Source: Neonectria sp. B-13
Lineage: Eukaryota > Ascomycota > Sordariomycetes > Hypocreales > Nectriaceae
Reading direction: 5' to 3'
DNA: 64,000 nt
NCBI GenBank assembly: GCA_002682825.1
Contig: NOKP01000023.1
Span: 310,001 to 374,000 of the forward strand
Part shown: piece after piece, positions 1 through 12,213 of the stretch
Layout: every line of letters starts with the position of its first letter
How positions within the stretch are numbered: the first letter of the stretch is position 1
Translations under genes and position numbers: made by a program
The notes under the pieces: generated by a model
The model's input: only the letters and a program-made list of their open reading frames with translations
What the model was told of the DNA's origin: nothing
Databases searched by the model: none

Positions 1-1453
1 CCGACCCAAGCTGCTTCGTTTTCCCGGTACAGCCTGTTCCTCTAGGGTTGGCGTTCGAGTCACAGGCCCCTGGACCTGCGTCATCCGCTATGGCCGGCGG
101 AAGAGGCAATGTCTGGAGCTTGATGGACTCAGGCTTAGGAGGAGCGGGAACTGCCTTCTCGGAAGCCTGCTGAGACCCAGCTGGGAGTGAGGAAGCTCCT
201 CGGGAGAGGAGAAATAGGAGAGTTGGTAAATGAGACCGCATTTCGAGCCACAACTGATTGAGGGAAAAAGTGTTGTTTCAATCAAAAAGTGGAATCGGGA
301 TGATCCAAGGGACCAACTTTTATATATGCAATGAGACGGGAAATCTACACATTTCTTCACTGGGATGGCAACTGTGTCAGCTCATCTTTCATCTTTGCAT
401 AAATGACAAACTTGACCATACAAAAGGCCTTGGCTTGGGCTATCCACATTTCTAGCTAAGAAGCGATCATACCATACGCGTACATTCTCGACACATCGTG
501 TATTATATACGCGTATAGTAATCCACATGACATTATGCAAACATCTCCTGTGCAGTAGCTGGCTTCGCAAACTTGTTTATTTTTGTCATGTAGAGCGGTC
601 ATCTATCTCCATATTGCCCATTCACGTGTAAACCCATTGCAGGCTGAATGAACATCGGATGAGCCGAGGAATTAGGCAATATTGCGTCGTATTCTTCCTG
701 TCAGCAAGTGTCTTCATTCAACGATCCGTTCAATTACCCCACAGGCTACTAGTTTTCCGCCTTGTTGTCCGCCGCCTCCCCATTACCCAGACCTATAGCT
801 AAAGAAACTACCCCAGATGCTCCCTAGACCGCTTCACCCCGAAGGCGGGGTTAAGGTACCAAAAGCTGGTACGATGATCCGTTTTGTTTCTAGGCATGTC
901 TCTAAAAGATGTGGCGTCTGTTAGTAAGAATGACTAGCAATTCGGTCTTCTCGCCGGGCGGCTGCTGTAAGCAGGGTTCCCCAACAACTCGAGGAGATAA
1001 ATACAGGGATCGGACAGGCTTCACTGGCGATCAGACATCAAAACGCCCATGGAGTTTCTACTGCACCGGCCAAGTGGGGGGGATTAGATGTCGCGTAGTG
1101 TGGATGTAAGGAACAGCTGATCGTATGAAGAACGGGCTGTGGATGCGGTGTTAGGGGACAGCGTAACATCTGTGCTGCTCCTAGGTAATTAACAAGCGCT
1201 TCAGTGGTTGTTTGAAGAGAGCGATGGGTACTGTATTTACGCACGAAGTTTGAATGGGGCAGCCCGTCTATAAACTGCCAAGGCGAACCGGTTCCGGCTC
1301 AAGAGGAGGCCGAAACCATGTTCACAAAATACGTCAACCAAGCTATACTCTCAACACGTTCCTCCTCAGGTCCTTCTACCAATGGATTTCTTTAACGGTA
1401 GCCTAGCCAGGATTTCATTCACTTCTTTGCCACAAAACGGCATTCTCAAACAA
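1..1453. other. Intergenic, no gene seen
   Basis: Both strands hold only short open frames without recognisable domains or plausible splice chains. The right end is the 3' flank of the GH35 gene. No tRNA or repeat was seen. Confidence 0.6.
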
Positions 1454-3286
1454 CTATTCTTCCTTCGCAATTTGCTTTGTCTCAAGTGAGTACACTGTAA
1501 CTTCAGCGATGAAAGTACGCCCAGGTATCGAGATGGGAATGTATCCACCAAGGTCGGGTTTCTCGTTGGGCATGATGGCCCATTTCCCGCTACGCGTCTC
1601 ATCGCCATTCAGCTTTCTCTCGGTCCGCAAGCTGGCGTTGTCGTGGATAACACTCTTCTCCTCAAATCGCAAAATGCCCGTGAATGCCGAAGAGGCTGAG
1701 GTCGACTTGAACTCGACCTGGTACCCCTTTCCAATCAACAAGAATCGGGCAGGCTCTAACTCGATAATGATGCCAAATCCGGGACCCGGCCGACCGAAGA
1801 CAAACGCCCTACTGATGAGTAGCTCGTAGGATCCGAACCGTCTCTTTATCTGCGGGCTAGGGTCGGCCCCACTAGTGTCAAGCTCGTCAAAGAAGAATCC
1901 CGTGATGGAATCAGGTTTCAGCCGCGCCTTGAGAATGTGACTCGCCACAGATCCCAGCAGCTTGTAGTGCTTGGTGAGGTCTGCCGTCTCCGCTTCCAAC
2001 GTATCAACGCCAAAGGGACTCGCTCCAAGTGCACCGTAGCGCCCAACAGCTTCCCATATTCTCCTCGCACCGTACTCGTTCCGATGTTGCTCCGGGATAA
2101 ATAGAGGTTGATCTCGATGGCAGTAAACAGAACAGGTTTCGGAGTAGTCTGCCGTATAAATGTCGGGCGAGATGAAGTGTAATGTAGGGGTGAATCTTTG
2201 CCAAATATCCAAGACCCTGCTGACAGCACCTCCAGATGGGTATTCTCCTGGCTTTCCACCACCAGAGACAACACCATCACCCGATGTCATCTGACCAGGC
2301 TTCGGTAACCAAACATTTGTGAATAATGGAATGTCGTAGGCGAGTTTGCCAGCGGCTGCCACTTTCTCGACATATAAGGCATAGTGGTATGCCATGAACA
2401 TCTCATCTGTGTAAATGCTCTTCCCAAAGCATTCCTCCCAAGACCCAATTTGACCAGAATAATCAGTTGTACCCTTCAGATCGCTTGCAACTCGGGCAAG
2501 ATGGTTCTTCAATTCCGGAAGCAACGAATCCCGGTCCCGGTCCAGAAATTCGATGAGTCTCATAGGCACAGGTGAATTGAACAGCTGGTTTGCCTTCTTG
2601 CTGCGATCACGAGAGTCACCGAGGAGACCGACCTCGTTTTCAACCTGTACCATTATGACTGTCTTCACAGCGTCGGTTTCGCTCAGATGTCGCATCAGCC
2701 TCGTGAAGGCTTTGGCGTCGGCCTGGACACATTCGTCATGGAATATCGCGATGACGTTTGAGACCTTGATGCTACCATCCGAGTCGCGATGTTGCATTCT
2801 AGGAAAACGTCGTGGATTGGTCTTAACCCAAGAAGGTGTATAGCTGGACATTCCTGTAGTGACGGTCAGCTGGCGTAGTGGGAGAGGATGTGGCTCTGGA
2901 AAAGCCCACGTACCGTTCTTAAAAGATCCGAACCAGACAAGTATCATGCGAAGGCCATGCGCCCTCGCGCCTGCAAGGACAGCATCAAACTCAGTGAAGT
3001 CGAACTGGTCTTCTTCTGGCTCTATATCTTCCCATGAAACTGTCCCCAAGATGGTATTAACCCCCATCTTGGCAACATTCTGCCATGCTGTATCCATGTA
3101 GCGTGCGGAGCTCATGGACGAGTTTTGCAATTCGCCTCCCAGGACCAAGAAAGGCTTGCCGTCAACGAGCAACTCCCACCTCTTACCCATCTTTACCAGT
3201 CGCGGAATCTCGGGTGTACCATGGGTTGTGCCATTGTTTGTGCCGTTCACTGTGCCGTTTGCTGTTCCAATCATTGTAGCACTCAT
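1454..3286 (-). CDS. GH35-type beta-galactosidase, intracellular
   Basis: Single-exon gene of 610 aa. The open frame continues nine codons upstream to a TTG, but the first ATG is at 3286. After an N-terminal low-complexity stretch rich in NGT triplets (about residues 10-25) comes a TIM-barrel glycosidase with GH35 hallmarks. LVLGGELQNSS lies near residue 50. The QVENEVG motif near 214-220 carries the clan GH-A 'NE' pair, so Glu218 is the likely acid/base. A second Glu in FIPEQHRNEYG is a candidate for the nucleophile region. The C-terminal part resembles the extra domain (DUF5597) of such proteins. No signal peptide is seen, so the substrate is probably cleaved inside the cell. The gene is divergent from a lactose-permease-like transporter, which fits galactoside use. 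Exact substrate unknown. Confidence 0.85.
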   Translation of the reverse strand: MSATMIGTANGTVNGTNNGTTHGTPEIPRLVKMGKRWELLVDGKPFLVLGGELQNSSMSSARYMDTAWQNVAKMGVNTILGTVSWEDIEPEEDQFDFTEFDAVLAGARAHGLRMILVWFGSFKNGTWAFPEPHPLPLRQLTVTTGMSSYTPSWVKTNPRRFPRMQHRDSDGSIKVSNVIAIFHDECVQADAKAFTRLMRHLSETDAVKTVIMVQVENEVGLLGDSRDRSKKANQLFNSPVPMRLIEFLDRDRDSLLPELKNHLARVASDLKGTTDYSGQIGSWEECFGKSIYTDEMFMAYHYALYVEKVAAAGKLAYDIPLFTNVWLPKPGQMTSGDGVVSGGGKPGEYPSGGAVSRVLDIWQRFTPTLHFISPDIYTADYSETCSVYCHRDQPLFIPEQHRNEYGARRIWEAVGRYGALGASPFGVDTLEAETADLTKHYKLLGSVASHILKARLKPDSITGFFFDELDTSGADPSPQIKRRFGSYELLISRAFVFGRPGPGFGIIIELEPARFLLIGKGYQVEFKSTSASSAFTGILRFEEKSVIHDNASLRTERKLNGDETRSGKWAIMPNEKPDLGGYIPISIPGRTFIAEVTVYSLETKQIAKEE

Positions 3287-4124
3287 TGTAAGTTGTGGGT
3301 TGCATATGACCAAAGTGTCAACGAGAGGGCGATTTGGGTAATAGGATCAGAGCTGTGAGTGAATATGAGGGGTGAGAAATAGGTTCCTCAAGGCGGCCGA
3401 TGCTCGGTTACTTGAGTGCATGGTAAACAAATGGTAGCTTTTATCACTCCTGAGCCTTCCTTCTACTTGTCGCTGGTTACAGGGGAGAGGGTGGGTTGGG
3501 CAGGATTGAATCGATTGGATGATCTTGGAGTTGAAAGAGGATCTCCGCCCTGTATTCCGCTAGCTCTCGGACATTGTTGCAGCTAGCTTAGGCCTAATTA
3601 CCTAGCCACCAGCTGACCACCCATTCCCGCTCCGCTGGCGTGCGCAGTCCCGCCGTGTTTCCCGACGTCGAGGGTCTGGTAGCGGACCCTCCGCCTCAGC
3701 TGCCCGTAGGCTAGAAATCGGCATTAGGTGTCCACTCATGTCCCGCCTTGTTATCCGCCGTGCGGAGGCGAGTCATCGTGCAAGTCAATGTATTAAGCCG
3801 TACGATTGCTTAGGTTAGCTCGGGTCTAGATTCAACTTGGACCGAGGTGAATACGCGTGTCCAAGCTAAAGTCGGGACTGATGTTGGGATACTGTCAACA
3901 CAGAGCCTACCCCAGATGTTCAACCCCGCATATTCTCCATTCTGTTTCTGTTTAGACGAACATTCTCTGTCAAATCTGGGGTTGATGCCGCAACCTGGAG
4001 TAGACCCGCCCGAGTTTTATGTATAAGAACAGGGCTGGTCTCGTGAGTTTGAGCTTTTGGTTACATCTCGACTCAGCTACACACGCTTCCTTCAACTTGC
4101 CTTCCTACTTCCATTGTCATAACG
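3287..4124. promoter_or_regulatory. Shared divergent promoter region of GH35 and MFS genes
   Basis: An 838-nt spacer between two head-to-head genes with no supported gene inside. It presumably carries both promoters. No specific operator could be defined by eye. Confidence 0.5.
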
Positions 4125-6061
4125 ATGACTCCAAACAATACGCGTCCTTCTACCGAGAAACCGGATGGTCTCGAAGAAGTTGATGCTTCAGTCCACCATG
4201 TGGCCGAGGTCAATCCGGTCTCTGTTGGGCTGGCGGCAGCCATGGCGGAGCAAAAGCAGAAATTCACGTTCCGTATCTACTATGTTATGGCTGTCGGATA
4301 CCTCGTTTCAACCATCCAGGGTTTCGGTAAGTGCAAATGAAGAACGGCTTCTTTAGCCTCGGACAATATGCTGAATTTAGTCACAGACGGATCACTGATG
4401 GGGGCCATCAACGCCATGAAACCCTTCCAGGAAAGCTTCGGGCTCAGCGGTGCCGGAGCTTCGACGGGCATTGTCTTTATCATCTACAACCTTGCTCAAA
4501 TCGCCGCCTTTCCTGTTTGCGGTTTCATAAACGACCAGTATGGAAGACGAGCTTGCATTTTTATTGGATGCTTTGTTGTTCTTATCGGTACCGCGATCCA
4601 GGGATCGGCACAGAATCTCGGCGCATATCTTGGAGGCAGGTTCGTCTTGGGGTTCGGTGCTGTGGTGGCTCACGCTGCTGCTCCAGCCTATGTTGTCGAG
4701 CTCGCTCCTCCTGCTTATCGCGGTGTAACTGCCGGCTTGTGCGTTGAATCTCCATTCTTACGTTGATTGATACTTGGCTAAACCACAAATAGGTACAATA
4801 ATTTCTGGTGGATTGGAAATATTCTGGCGGGCTGGATAACTTATGGGACAAATCTGTGAGTCTCCTATTAAGTAAAGGTTTTCCCAGAGGCATGGAATGG
4901 GTGTCAGACTCGGTCGGCCGGTTCTCCAGCTGCTCTTGTGCTTCGTGTGTGGAGGCTGAGCAGCGACTCACGGGCACCCCGGGTGAAATCTAATGGCTAA
5001 TGAGTTCACAGTCATCTTTCCGACTCGTGGGCGTGGCGTATTCCTACTATTCTACAGGCTGCGCTTCCTTCTTGTGCCATGATCCTCGTTCTCTTCCTTC
5101 CAGAGTCTCCGCGGTGGTTGATCAGCAAAGATAGATGCGACGAGGCCCTGGCTGTTCTGGCCAAATACCACGGCGATGGGGACTCAAACGCGCCTATTGT
5201 CCAACTACAATACACCGAGATCTTGGACGAAAGGAATCAGCACGAGACAGGGAACAACTGGTGGGACTATCGCGAGCTAGTTGCCACAAGGTCTGCAAGG
5301 TATCGACTTGGCCTTGTGATTGCGACCGCCTTCTTCGGCCAATGGAGCGGTAATAACGTCGTGTCGTATTTTATGGTAAGCCCCATTCCAGATATGTTTG
5401 GCTGATGACGGATCATGACTCATTTGTGATATAGCCTGCCATGATTGAAAATGCGGGTATTACCAGCACAGATACTCAACTCCTGCTCAACGCTATCAAT
5501 CCTATCCTATCTTGGATGGCTGCAATGGTTGGCTCAACTATTTTGGACAAGTTTGGGCGCCGCAAGCTGATGATGAGCGGCTTGACTGGAGCCCTTATCT
5601 GGTATTGCTTCTTAACAGCATTTACTGCGCAGAGCAGCAATACCCCTAATCTTTCTTATGGCGTTATTGTCTCGATATACATGTTTGGGATTAGTTTCGC
5701 TATGGGAATGACTCCTTCTGCCACGCTCTATCCGATGGAGGTATTAGAAAACAGGACACGCGCCAAGGGCTCAGCACTGAAGTTCGTCTTCCTCAACATC
5801 GCCACAATGACAAACACCTACGGCGTGAGTGTAGGAATCAAGGAGATCGGCTGGAAACTCTACTTGGTATACATTGTTTGGATCGCAATTGAGATTGTGG
5901 TCATCTTTTTCTTTTTCATTGAGACAAGTGGAAAGACTCTGGAGGAGCTTTCAGCTATCTTCGAAGCAAAGAACCCCCGGAAGGCTAGCACCCAGAAGAC
6001 CAAAGTCGCCATCGACGAAAGAGGACGCGTTATTGGCAAGATGGAGGATCACGAGGCCTAG
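4125..6061 (+). CDS. MFS sugar transporter, lactose permease-like
   Basis: Five exons: 4125-4326, 4387-4738, 4793-4855, 5012-5375, 5435-6061. They encode 535 aa, and every join keeps frame at GT...AG sites. The product is a 12-helix plasma-membrane transporter of the fungal sugar porter family. Visible signatures are the loop-2 motif NDQYGRR, PESPRWL near residue 236, the second-half loop DKFGRRK, and a C-terminal SGKTLEE. The central loop with WWDYRELVATRSARYR is typical of lactose permease and hexose transporters of ascomycetes. It shares a promoter region with the GH35 beta-galactosidase and lies beside a Zn2Cys6 regulator, so import of a galactoside or related oligosaccharide is likely. 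The true substrate is inferred. Confidence 0.9.
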
Positions 6062-6698
6062 TGTCACAGTCCGGGCTAGTACCAGGCGGTCACAACCCGG
6101 AGAACCATTTCAGTACCTATCTTTCCCTTCCCAATTACCACATCAGCCATATGCACATCGAACGCGAGCTATTCGACACAACTCGACACCAGTCAACATA
6201 TGCACGACGAACGGACTCTATTTGACATCGATTGACACTTTTTGACTATACTATCAAACGTAGTATATAGATATGCCCTTATGGTATATTTAATTATCTC
6301 TACATTCTTTGGTTGTTCATATTCTGTGTTCGGGATTTCTAATGTCTGGTGTTTAATAACAGTAGGTCTGATAAATTTAAGCGTTTCTTGCTTAAAACAA
6401 CCAACTGACGCGGTTATTGAAATGAATGTTACCACTTGTAAACCGATGCTTTATCTTTCGCCTTACTTGACGTGAAAAGCTATCGCAGGGAATAGCATTG
6501 CTTCCAGTCTGATCCCTTTGCTTCCATTTGTCAAGCACATTTTGATTAACCAGACCCTTCTTTCTATTTCTCAATCCCTTCCCCCTAGGTCATGCAAGCT
6601 CCATTGTAATTCTGCATTTCAGACCTCTAGAGTAAGCTCCTTTATCTTGGGTAGGGGTGTACACTGAAGTGTGCATTTCACCAACAAACTAACAGTCT
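6062..6698. other. Convergent 3' spacer, no gene seen
   Basis: AT-rich spacer between the stop codons of the MFS transporter and the Zn2Cys6 gene. Only short shadow frames are present. Confidence 0.6.
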
Positions 6699-8403
6699 CT
6701 ATAATATCAAGTACCTCAGTTGACTAAGGGTCCACAAGTCTTGGCGTTGGCTCTGAGTAGCCTTGTCCTTCTCTACCATATTTTGAGAAAACGCAAGGAT
6801 AAACTGAAGCATCCAGCGATCAAAACAAAAAGAATTGTTCCTGCTGTCTAAGCACGCTTTATGGAAAGCCTTCAGTCTGCTTAGTGAAATCGATACGTTA
6901 GGCCAATAGAAGTAGAGGCGAGTTAGTATCTCGAAATTTTGCTCCAGACGCGATCTCGCAGCCGCAACTTCATTCTCACCGAGGTTGAACATGAAGGTAT
7001 GAAGCTGAATAGTTGAGGCAACAACAAGTATATGACCAAGAAGAGGGTAAAGAAGTTCAGTTTCTGGCCTTTCCATTGCCTGGTACACAAGCTCGCAGAC
7101 GTTGGCCGCATGATGCTTGCACTTATCCGAGTAGGTTTGCGCTACGTCGTCAGTAGGGATTTCGGGTTGACTCCTACTTGTGTGGAGAAACTGATAGAAC
7201 AAAAATTGCCCGACGTTGTTGTAGCTGATGTGAAGGCTAAGAAAACTAGGCCCCAGGCTTTGCTCGTTCCAGTGCAACAGATTGGTTTTGCTGTACTGCA
7301 TATGCGATGGTAAGTCGGACTTCCAATCTTCTAGGGCCTTTGACAGTTTCCGTATTGAACCCTCTGTGGCTTCCTTACTTATGGAGCCGGCTACAATGGC
7401 GGTGTTCAACGTGTTTACTTCGTAGAGTAGTTCATTGAGTTTGATCATGTAGCCAAGTAGAGAGGGCGAGTGTTGGGCGGTTTGGCGCGATGGTGTATCG
7501 ACTGGTGCATCGGAGCCGTCTGGATGAGTAACGCCTAAATGGATGAAGGCCCATTCATGTATAGGTGACGGGACATCGTGGCGTGGTTTTATCGTTCTCG
7601 GGATGCAAAGAGCTGCAGACTGCCAGGTATCCCAGGTAACCATGGACCACCAGACTGTATAGATAGTGGTGAGCTAAGTGTCAGTACAGTCAAAGAGGAC
7701 GTACCTCTGCGATGGATTTCCTGCTCTAGAGGAGTGTTCGTTGTGCCATTAGGAATGTCCAACAAAGAGCCCATTCGGGAGGCGATGGCAAAGTAGACCG
7801 ACGCTGTGTTTGAGTCACCTTCGGCCAGGAAGCCCCACGATAATAGAAGACAAGCTTGGATTGTTGTCAAAGATGTATCGTGCAGGTTGAGCAATATCTC
7901 GGCCTCTTTGACATAAGGCCTTCCCCGATCCCAAGGTCCAATGTCAGTAAGGGTAGGATGGGCTGAGAATCGAGCGGAGAGACCCATGATGCCGAAGAGA
8001 AGAACTTTGGGAATAGTGCCGTCCTTGACTGCTGACTTGAAAGATGCTGGGTGAAACAGACTCGGTAGTGAGATATGGACATGGCGGAAATAGAAATCGA
8101 CTAGTTCCTCAGCCAGCTCGACCTCGGGGACAACAGCTGACGAGAATGGATGCCTGTTATTTCCTTTGCAGTCGACTAGAGGAGAATAAGTTGAACCAGA
8201 AGTCTCGGCAGGTTGGAGGTCAGTTGAGCACTCAAGCCCCCTCTTGATGCAGTAGGTGCAGCTCGTCCCTTGACGGGCGCGATAGCATTTCTTGCGGCGC
8301 TCACTGCAACACTCGCGGTTAGCATTGTTTTGAGAAAAGGTAGGTGGATGCAGTAGAAGAACGATACTCACCGACAAGCAGTGCAAGCTGATATAGGCCT
8401 CAT
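6699..8403 (-). CDS. Zn2Cys6 transcription factor (sugar-module neighbour)
   Basis: Three exons on the minus strand: 8372-8403, 7705-8303 and 6699-7654, giving 528 aa. The first exon holds only 10 codons plus two bases and carries the first two zinc-binding cysteines. Joining to exon 2 restores a complete binuclear cluster: Cys7, 10, 17, 26, 29 and 36 (CX2CX6CX8CX2CX6C), with the basic run RERRKK between Cys10 and Cys17. The middle part has the fungal-specific TF domain (LADYFRHVH-like start, RRVWWSM near exon join 2/3). Its position next to the GH35/MFS pair suggests it regulates that pair, but no binding site was shown. Confidence 0.85.
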
Positions 8404-9798
8404 CGTGATTGGATGTGATGCGAGAGGGCTGATTGATATGGTAAAGTTGCGGGGTCGTCGCTCTTGTGTTGTGGTCAATGGGAAAGAGTCGTGGGAGCGC
8501 TTGGGATCGCAGTACCCGTGAAAATGACTAAGCACAGTGTATTTGCAGAATGGGCAATACTGAATATGTACTATTAGCACTGTCTGTGGGCAGAGCAAAG
8601 GTCACCCATCCACTTACATATTCAACAGAGCCAACAACTACCTTTCGACAAGAGAAATCTGCCCTGAACTGCCTCAGCCAACTTCAAGTATCTAGATAGG
8701 CCTGCCACCCGCGAAGACACAGAAAAAGAAGGCATCCACATTGTTCAAATAGGCCCAGGAGGACTATAAGAACAAAGTGATGTTAACTTTTATTGAAACT
8801 TGATATATAGCATAGTGTATTAGTTCACTCTACTGTATATTAGGAATATGTGAATAGAAACGAGTAGTGCGTGGAAAGATCAAGTCTTTTTAGGTCCTTA
8901 AGACTTAAAGATGGGGAACAGGTGCTTATCCATTGATTTAAGAACTGGAGTCTGACCTTCTTCCCTCGGGCCAGGAACACTGGAGGTGGTACGATAATGC
9001 AAACCTTCCAGCGCAAGTTATACTAATACCAACCGTCACAGCCACACTCTAACAACGTGAACATCTGACAAAGGTCCATATACACCAGTTCAATCGCATT
9101 GCTCACAGTCTGGGTCTCTACCGCAGTCACATGTGTCACAGAGGGGAACGCTCATGAAAAAGTCGGTTGGGTACAAACGTAAGATCGGGGAATTGCTCAT
9201 CGGGGATTTGTTCATCGGGGAATTAGTTATACAATTCCAGCTCATGACATGATATTACCGAGCCACCCAATCGCGGTCTTGTCAGACTGTCACACGGAAG
9301 CTCGGAACTATGATGTAAACCTGCAGCAACTGTGCCGACTATCCGAGATATAGAGCAATACGCAACGTGCAACGTTTCACCAAACACATTGATGGAGTTA
9401 ACACTCGCAGTTACACACGCGGGCTTGATGCTCTCACGATACGGATTTAGGCGTCGCTCGTATCTCCGTTGGCGGTGAAACGCGATTCCTAGCCTATCGT
9501 CGTATAGACGCGCCATCTGATTGGCCTGCAAAAACGCTAGCATTCGACATGCATGCCACTGGGACCATGTTTCCATATTAGGCAATCTACATTCCGGACA
9601 TTGACTTTAAAATCCGTGTCCATGACGACGGATATCATTGAGGCTTTGAAAGTAGATGAGTTGTATATAAGGGTGATTTTCTCATCCAAAGCTGTGATAA
9701 AAAGATCCAAGTCCATCAAACACCATCATCTCACAGTCTCCAGCAAGTCCAGCAACTCACAACGAAACCATCACATCAACAAATTCAGCATCAATATC
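8404..9798. other. Intergenic, AT-rich, with a short tandem repeat
   Basis: 1.4 kb between divergent genes. There is no coding signal. An AT-rich patch lies near 8770-8870 and a 15-bp triple repeat at 9184-9228. Confidence 0.6.
9184..9228. repeat. Three tandem 15-bp units
   Basis: Units at 9184, 9199 and 9214 each begin ATCGGGGA and differ at a few bases (ATCGGGGAATTGCTC, ATCGGGGATTTGTTC, ATCGGGGAATTAGTT). They lie 570-615 nt upstream of the NmrA-like gene. Confidence 0.9.
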
Positions 9799-10885
9799 AT
9801 GGCTCAGAAGTATGCCAAGGACCAGCCTCAGGGCTTCATCAACAAGATCGAAAGAGTTGCCATTGTCGGCGTAAGTTTTCAAGCCCCTGTGTTTCATTCC
9901 AGACTCCGGAGCAACCAAGCTGACGGATGAATAGGCCGGTGGCTCCGTTGGAAAGCATCTCGCCGAGGCATTAGTCAAAACTGGAAACCATTCCGTCACT
10001 GCCATCAGCCGTGCTGGAAGCACCAGCAAGATTCCCTCCGGCGTCAAAGTCGCCACAGTTGATTACGATGATGAGGATTCTCTCGTCTCTGCCCTGAAGG
10101 GCCAGCAGTTCCTCGCCATCTCCATGTCCATAGCGGCTCCTCCCAATACCCAAGAGAAGCTCATCAAGGCTGCGGCTAAAGCGGGTGTGCCGTGGATCAT
10201 GCCAAACTGCTACGGCACCGACCCGACTGACGAAACTTTATGTAAGGAGAACTTCACTGCCCCAGTTCTTGCTGGGATCAAGACCATTGAGGAACTCGGA
10301 GTGTCATCTTGGATCGCCATGACTTGCTCATTCTGGTATGAATTTTCCATTGCGCAAGGCCCGCAGTGGTACGGCTTCGACTTCGCCAACAAAAAGGTGA
10401 CATTTTACGACGATGGAAAGACTCGCATCAACACCTCGACGTGGCTTCAGTGCGGGAGAGGAATTGCCTCCTTGCTGAGCCTGAAGCAACTCCCAGATGA
10501 CGAGAACGACAAGTCCCCGACTATTTCGCAGTGGAGGAACAAACCCATGTATATCTCGAGTTTCCGTGTTTCTCAGCGAGAGATACTCGACAGCATTGAG
10601 CGAGTGACAGGAACGACAGACCAGGACTGGACGATTGAATTTGAAGGGAGCAAAGCTCGCTGGGAGCGAGGAGTGAAGATGATGCAGAACGGAGATCGGA
10701 GAGGACACGCGACAGCCATGTACTCGCGGACGTTCTTTCCCAACGGCGATGGAGACTTCGAGTCCAGGAAGGGCCTGGACAATGAGGTTTTGGGGCTTCC
10801 AAAGGAGGATATGGATGAGGCGTCGAAGAGGGCACTTGAAATGGTCGACAGCGGCTATAACTACTTGACGAGGTTTCAGGTCTAG
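9799..10885 (+). CDS. NmrA-like / isoflavone reductase-type NAD(P)-binding protein
   Basis: Two exons, 9799-9870 and 9935-10885, 340 aa. The intron sits exactly after the first Gly of the Rossmann motif, and splicing yields VAIVGAGGSVGKHL, a GxxGxxG-type dinucleotide site near residues 23-30. Further on come ISRAGS (cofactor selectivity region), PNCYGTDPTD, and a long substrate-binding C-terminal half. This family covers atypical short-chain reductases of aromatic and secondary metabolites, as well as NADP-sensing NmrA proteins without catalysis, so the reaction cannot be fixed. It is a paralogue-like partner of the gene at 18451-19412, with the same intron position. Confidence 0.9.
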
Positions 10886-11267
10886 GATCTGATGGAGGGA
10901 TAGACAGACAGGCCGTTGCTAGAGTTTGTAATTTGCATCTTTTTGGTTTTTACAAACAAGACAGTTTAGTTCATTCTGAAGTGATTTGAGACCGGTGTGA
11001 CTCGGTAACTGGAGCTGTCGAATAAAACTTATCTGAAAAACAGAGACCAATAGATGGATGGTACGAGGGACTCTCGGGGACAAACCCGTATTAGCAGGGT
11101 CCCTCCAGTAGTAGTAGATGCTTTGTGAAGAGCTTTGTATGATCTGGAGACTTCAATCTCGGGTCTTGTACGTCGTCCGTCCCTGTCAGTGACAGGAAGT
11201 GATGATGGTGGGTGGGTGGTGGGTGGTGCAGGCAAAAATAGAGAATTGGATCAAACATCAAAAATGT
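10886..11267. other. 3' spacer before tRNA
   Basis: No gene. It contains the T5 tract on the minus strand (plus-strand A5 at 11260-11264) expected as the Pol III stop of the tRNA. Confidence 0.6.
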
Positions 11268-11340
11268 GATTCCGCCCGGGCTCGAACCGGGGACCTTCTC
11301 GGTGTTAACGAGATGCCATAACCAGCTAGACCACGGAACC
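11268..11340 (-). tRNA. tRNA-Val (anticodon AAC)
   Basis: On the minus strand a 73-nt cloverleaf can be drawn. The acceptor stem is GGTTCCG/CGGAATC with one G-U pair. The D arm contains a TAGCTGGTTA-type A box. The anticodon arm is TCTCG-TTAACAC-CGAGA with anticodon AAC. The T arm CCCGG-TTCGAGC-CCGGG is the B box. There is no intron and CCA is not encoded. A T5 run follows within a few bases of the 3' end. Confidence 0.95.
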
Positions 11341-12213
11341 GACGTTCTTTTAATCGGATGATCTCGGGAACTCATTGTTGGGGGTTTCGTTGTGTCAGAC
11401 TATATTGCTGAAGCGAAAAATCCCGCAAGCTAGCCTATGGCGTCGGCGACATCTCAGTCTTCAGCGCGGCAGACCTCGAAGCTCCGTAGTGTACTAAATT
11501 TCTCTATATAGTATCTCATCGTTCTTTTTTTCTTCTTTCTTCTTGCTTTCTCCTATTGTCGCGTTGGTACCAGATGTTGTGAGACTCACGGAAGGAGGGA
11601 GAACCTGGGTGATCCACTTTACAATGGTCACGATAGTGCCGGCAAGCAGACGATTGATCCGATTTGGAGCCCTAAAGACCCAGTCTTCTACAGTACCTGC
11701 ATTACACGTCGCCCAGTCAGACCTAGTAGGATTGTCAGAGTGTTTTACCGAAGCGGTTGAAGGAGATTGGCGACTCAAACAAGATGCTTAGACGCCCTGA
11801 CGCGAGACTTCCCGGACCATTATGGCCTGGCGAGAAATGTTTTGATGTATTGAAAGAGACCTTGCTAATCTCTCATCTTTTGCAAACGCTGGGCTTGGAT
11901 TAAGAGCCCCCGATTGACGAGGATCCCCAGGGTGAGGTAATGAGCTGCACGGGTCGGTTGACGACGTAAAGACTGCCGATTTTACGGATATACGGAAATT
12001 CTACGACACGAGTCCATTATGACATGGAGAATTGACCAGAGCCTTTGGTGGGTTGACCACAATTAGTAATTGTCGAATGGTATGCATAATGGGACCCTCT
12101 TTACTTTGTTTCGGGTACAAATGGCAAGATTCAAGGTTATTCTCCAGATTTAGTCCCTGAGAATCTGGCCTCTAAGTTGTGACTGAGGCCGTCTTTGCGT
12201 TCAACCCGCCGCG
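11341..12213. other. Intergenic, no gene seen
   Basis: Spacer between the tRNA and the 3' end of the sulfotransferase-like gene. Only short frames without recognisable features. Confidence 0.6.
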
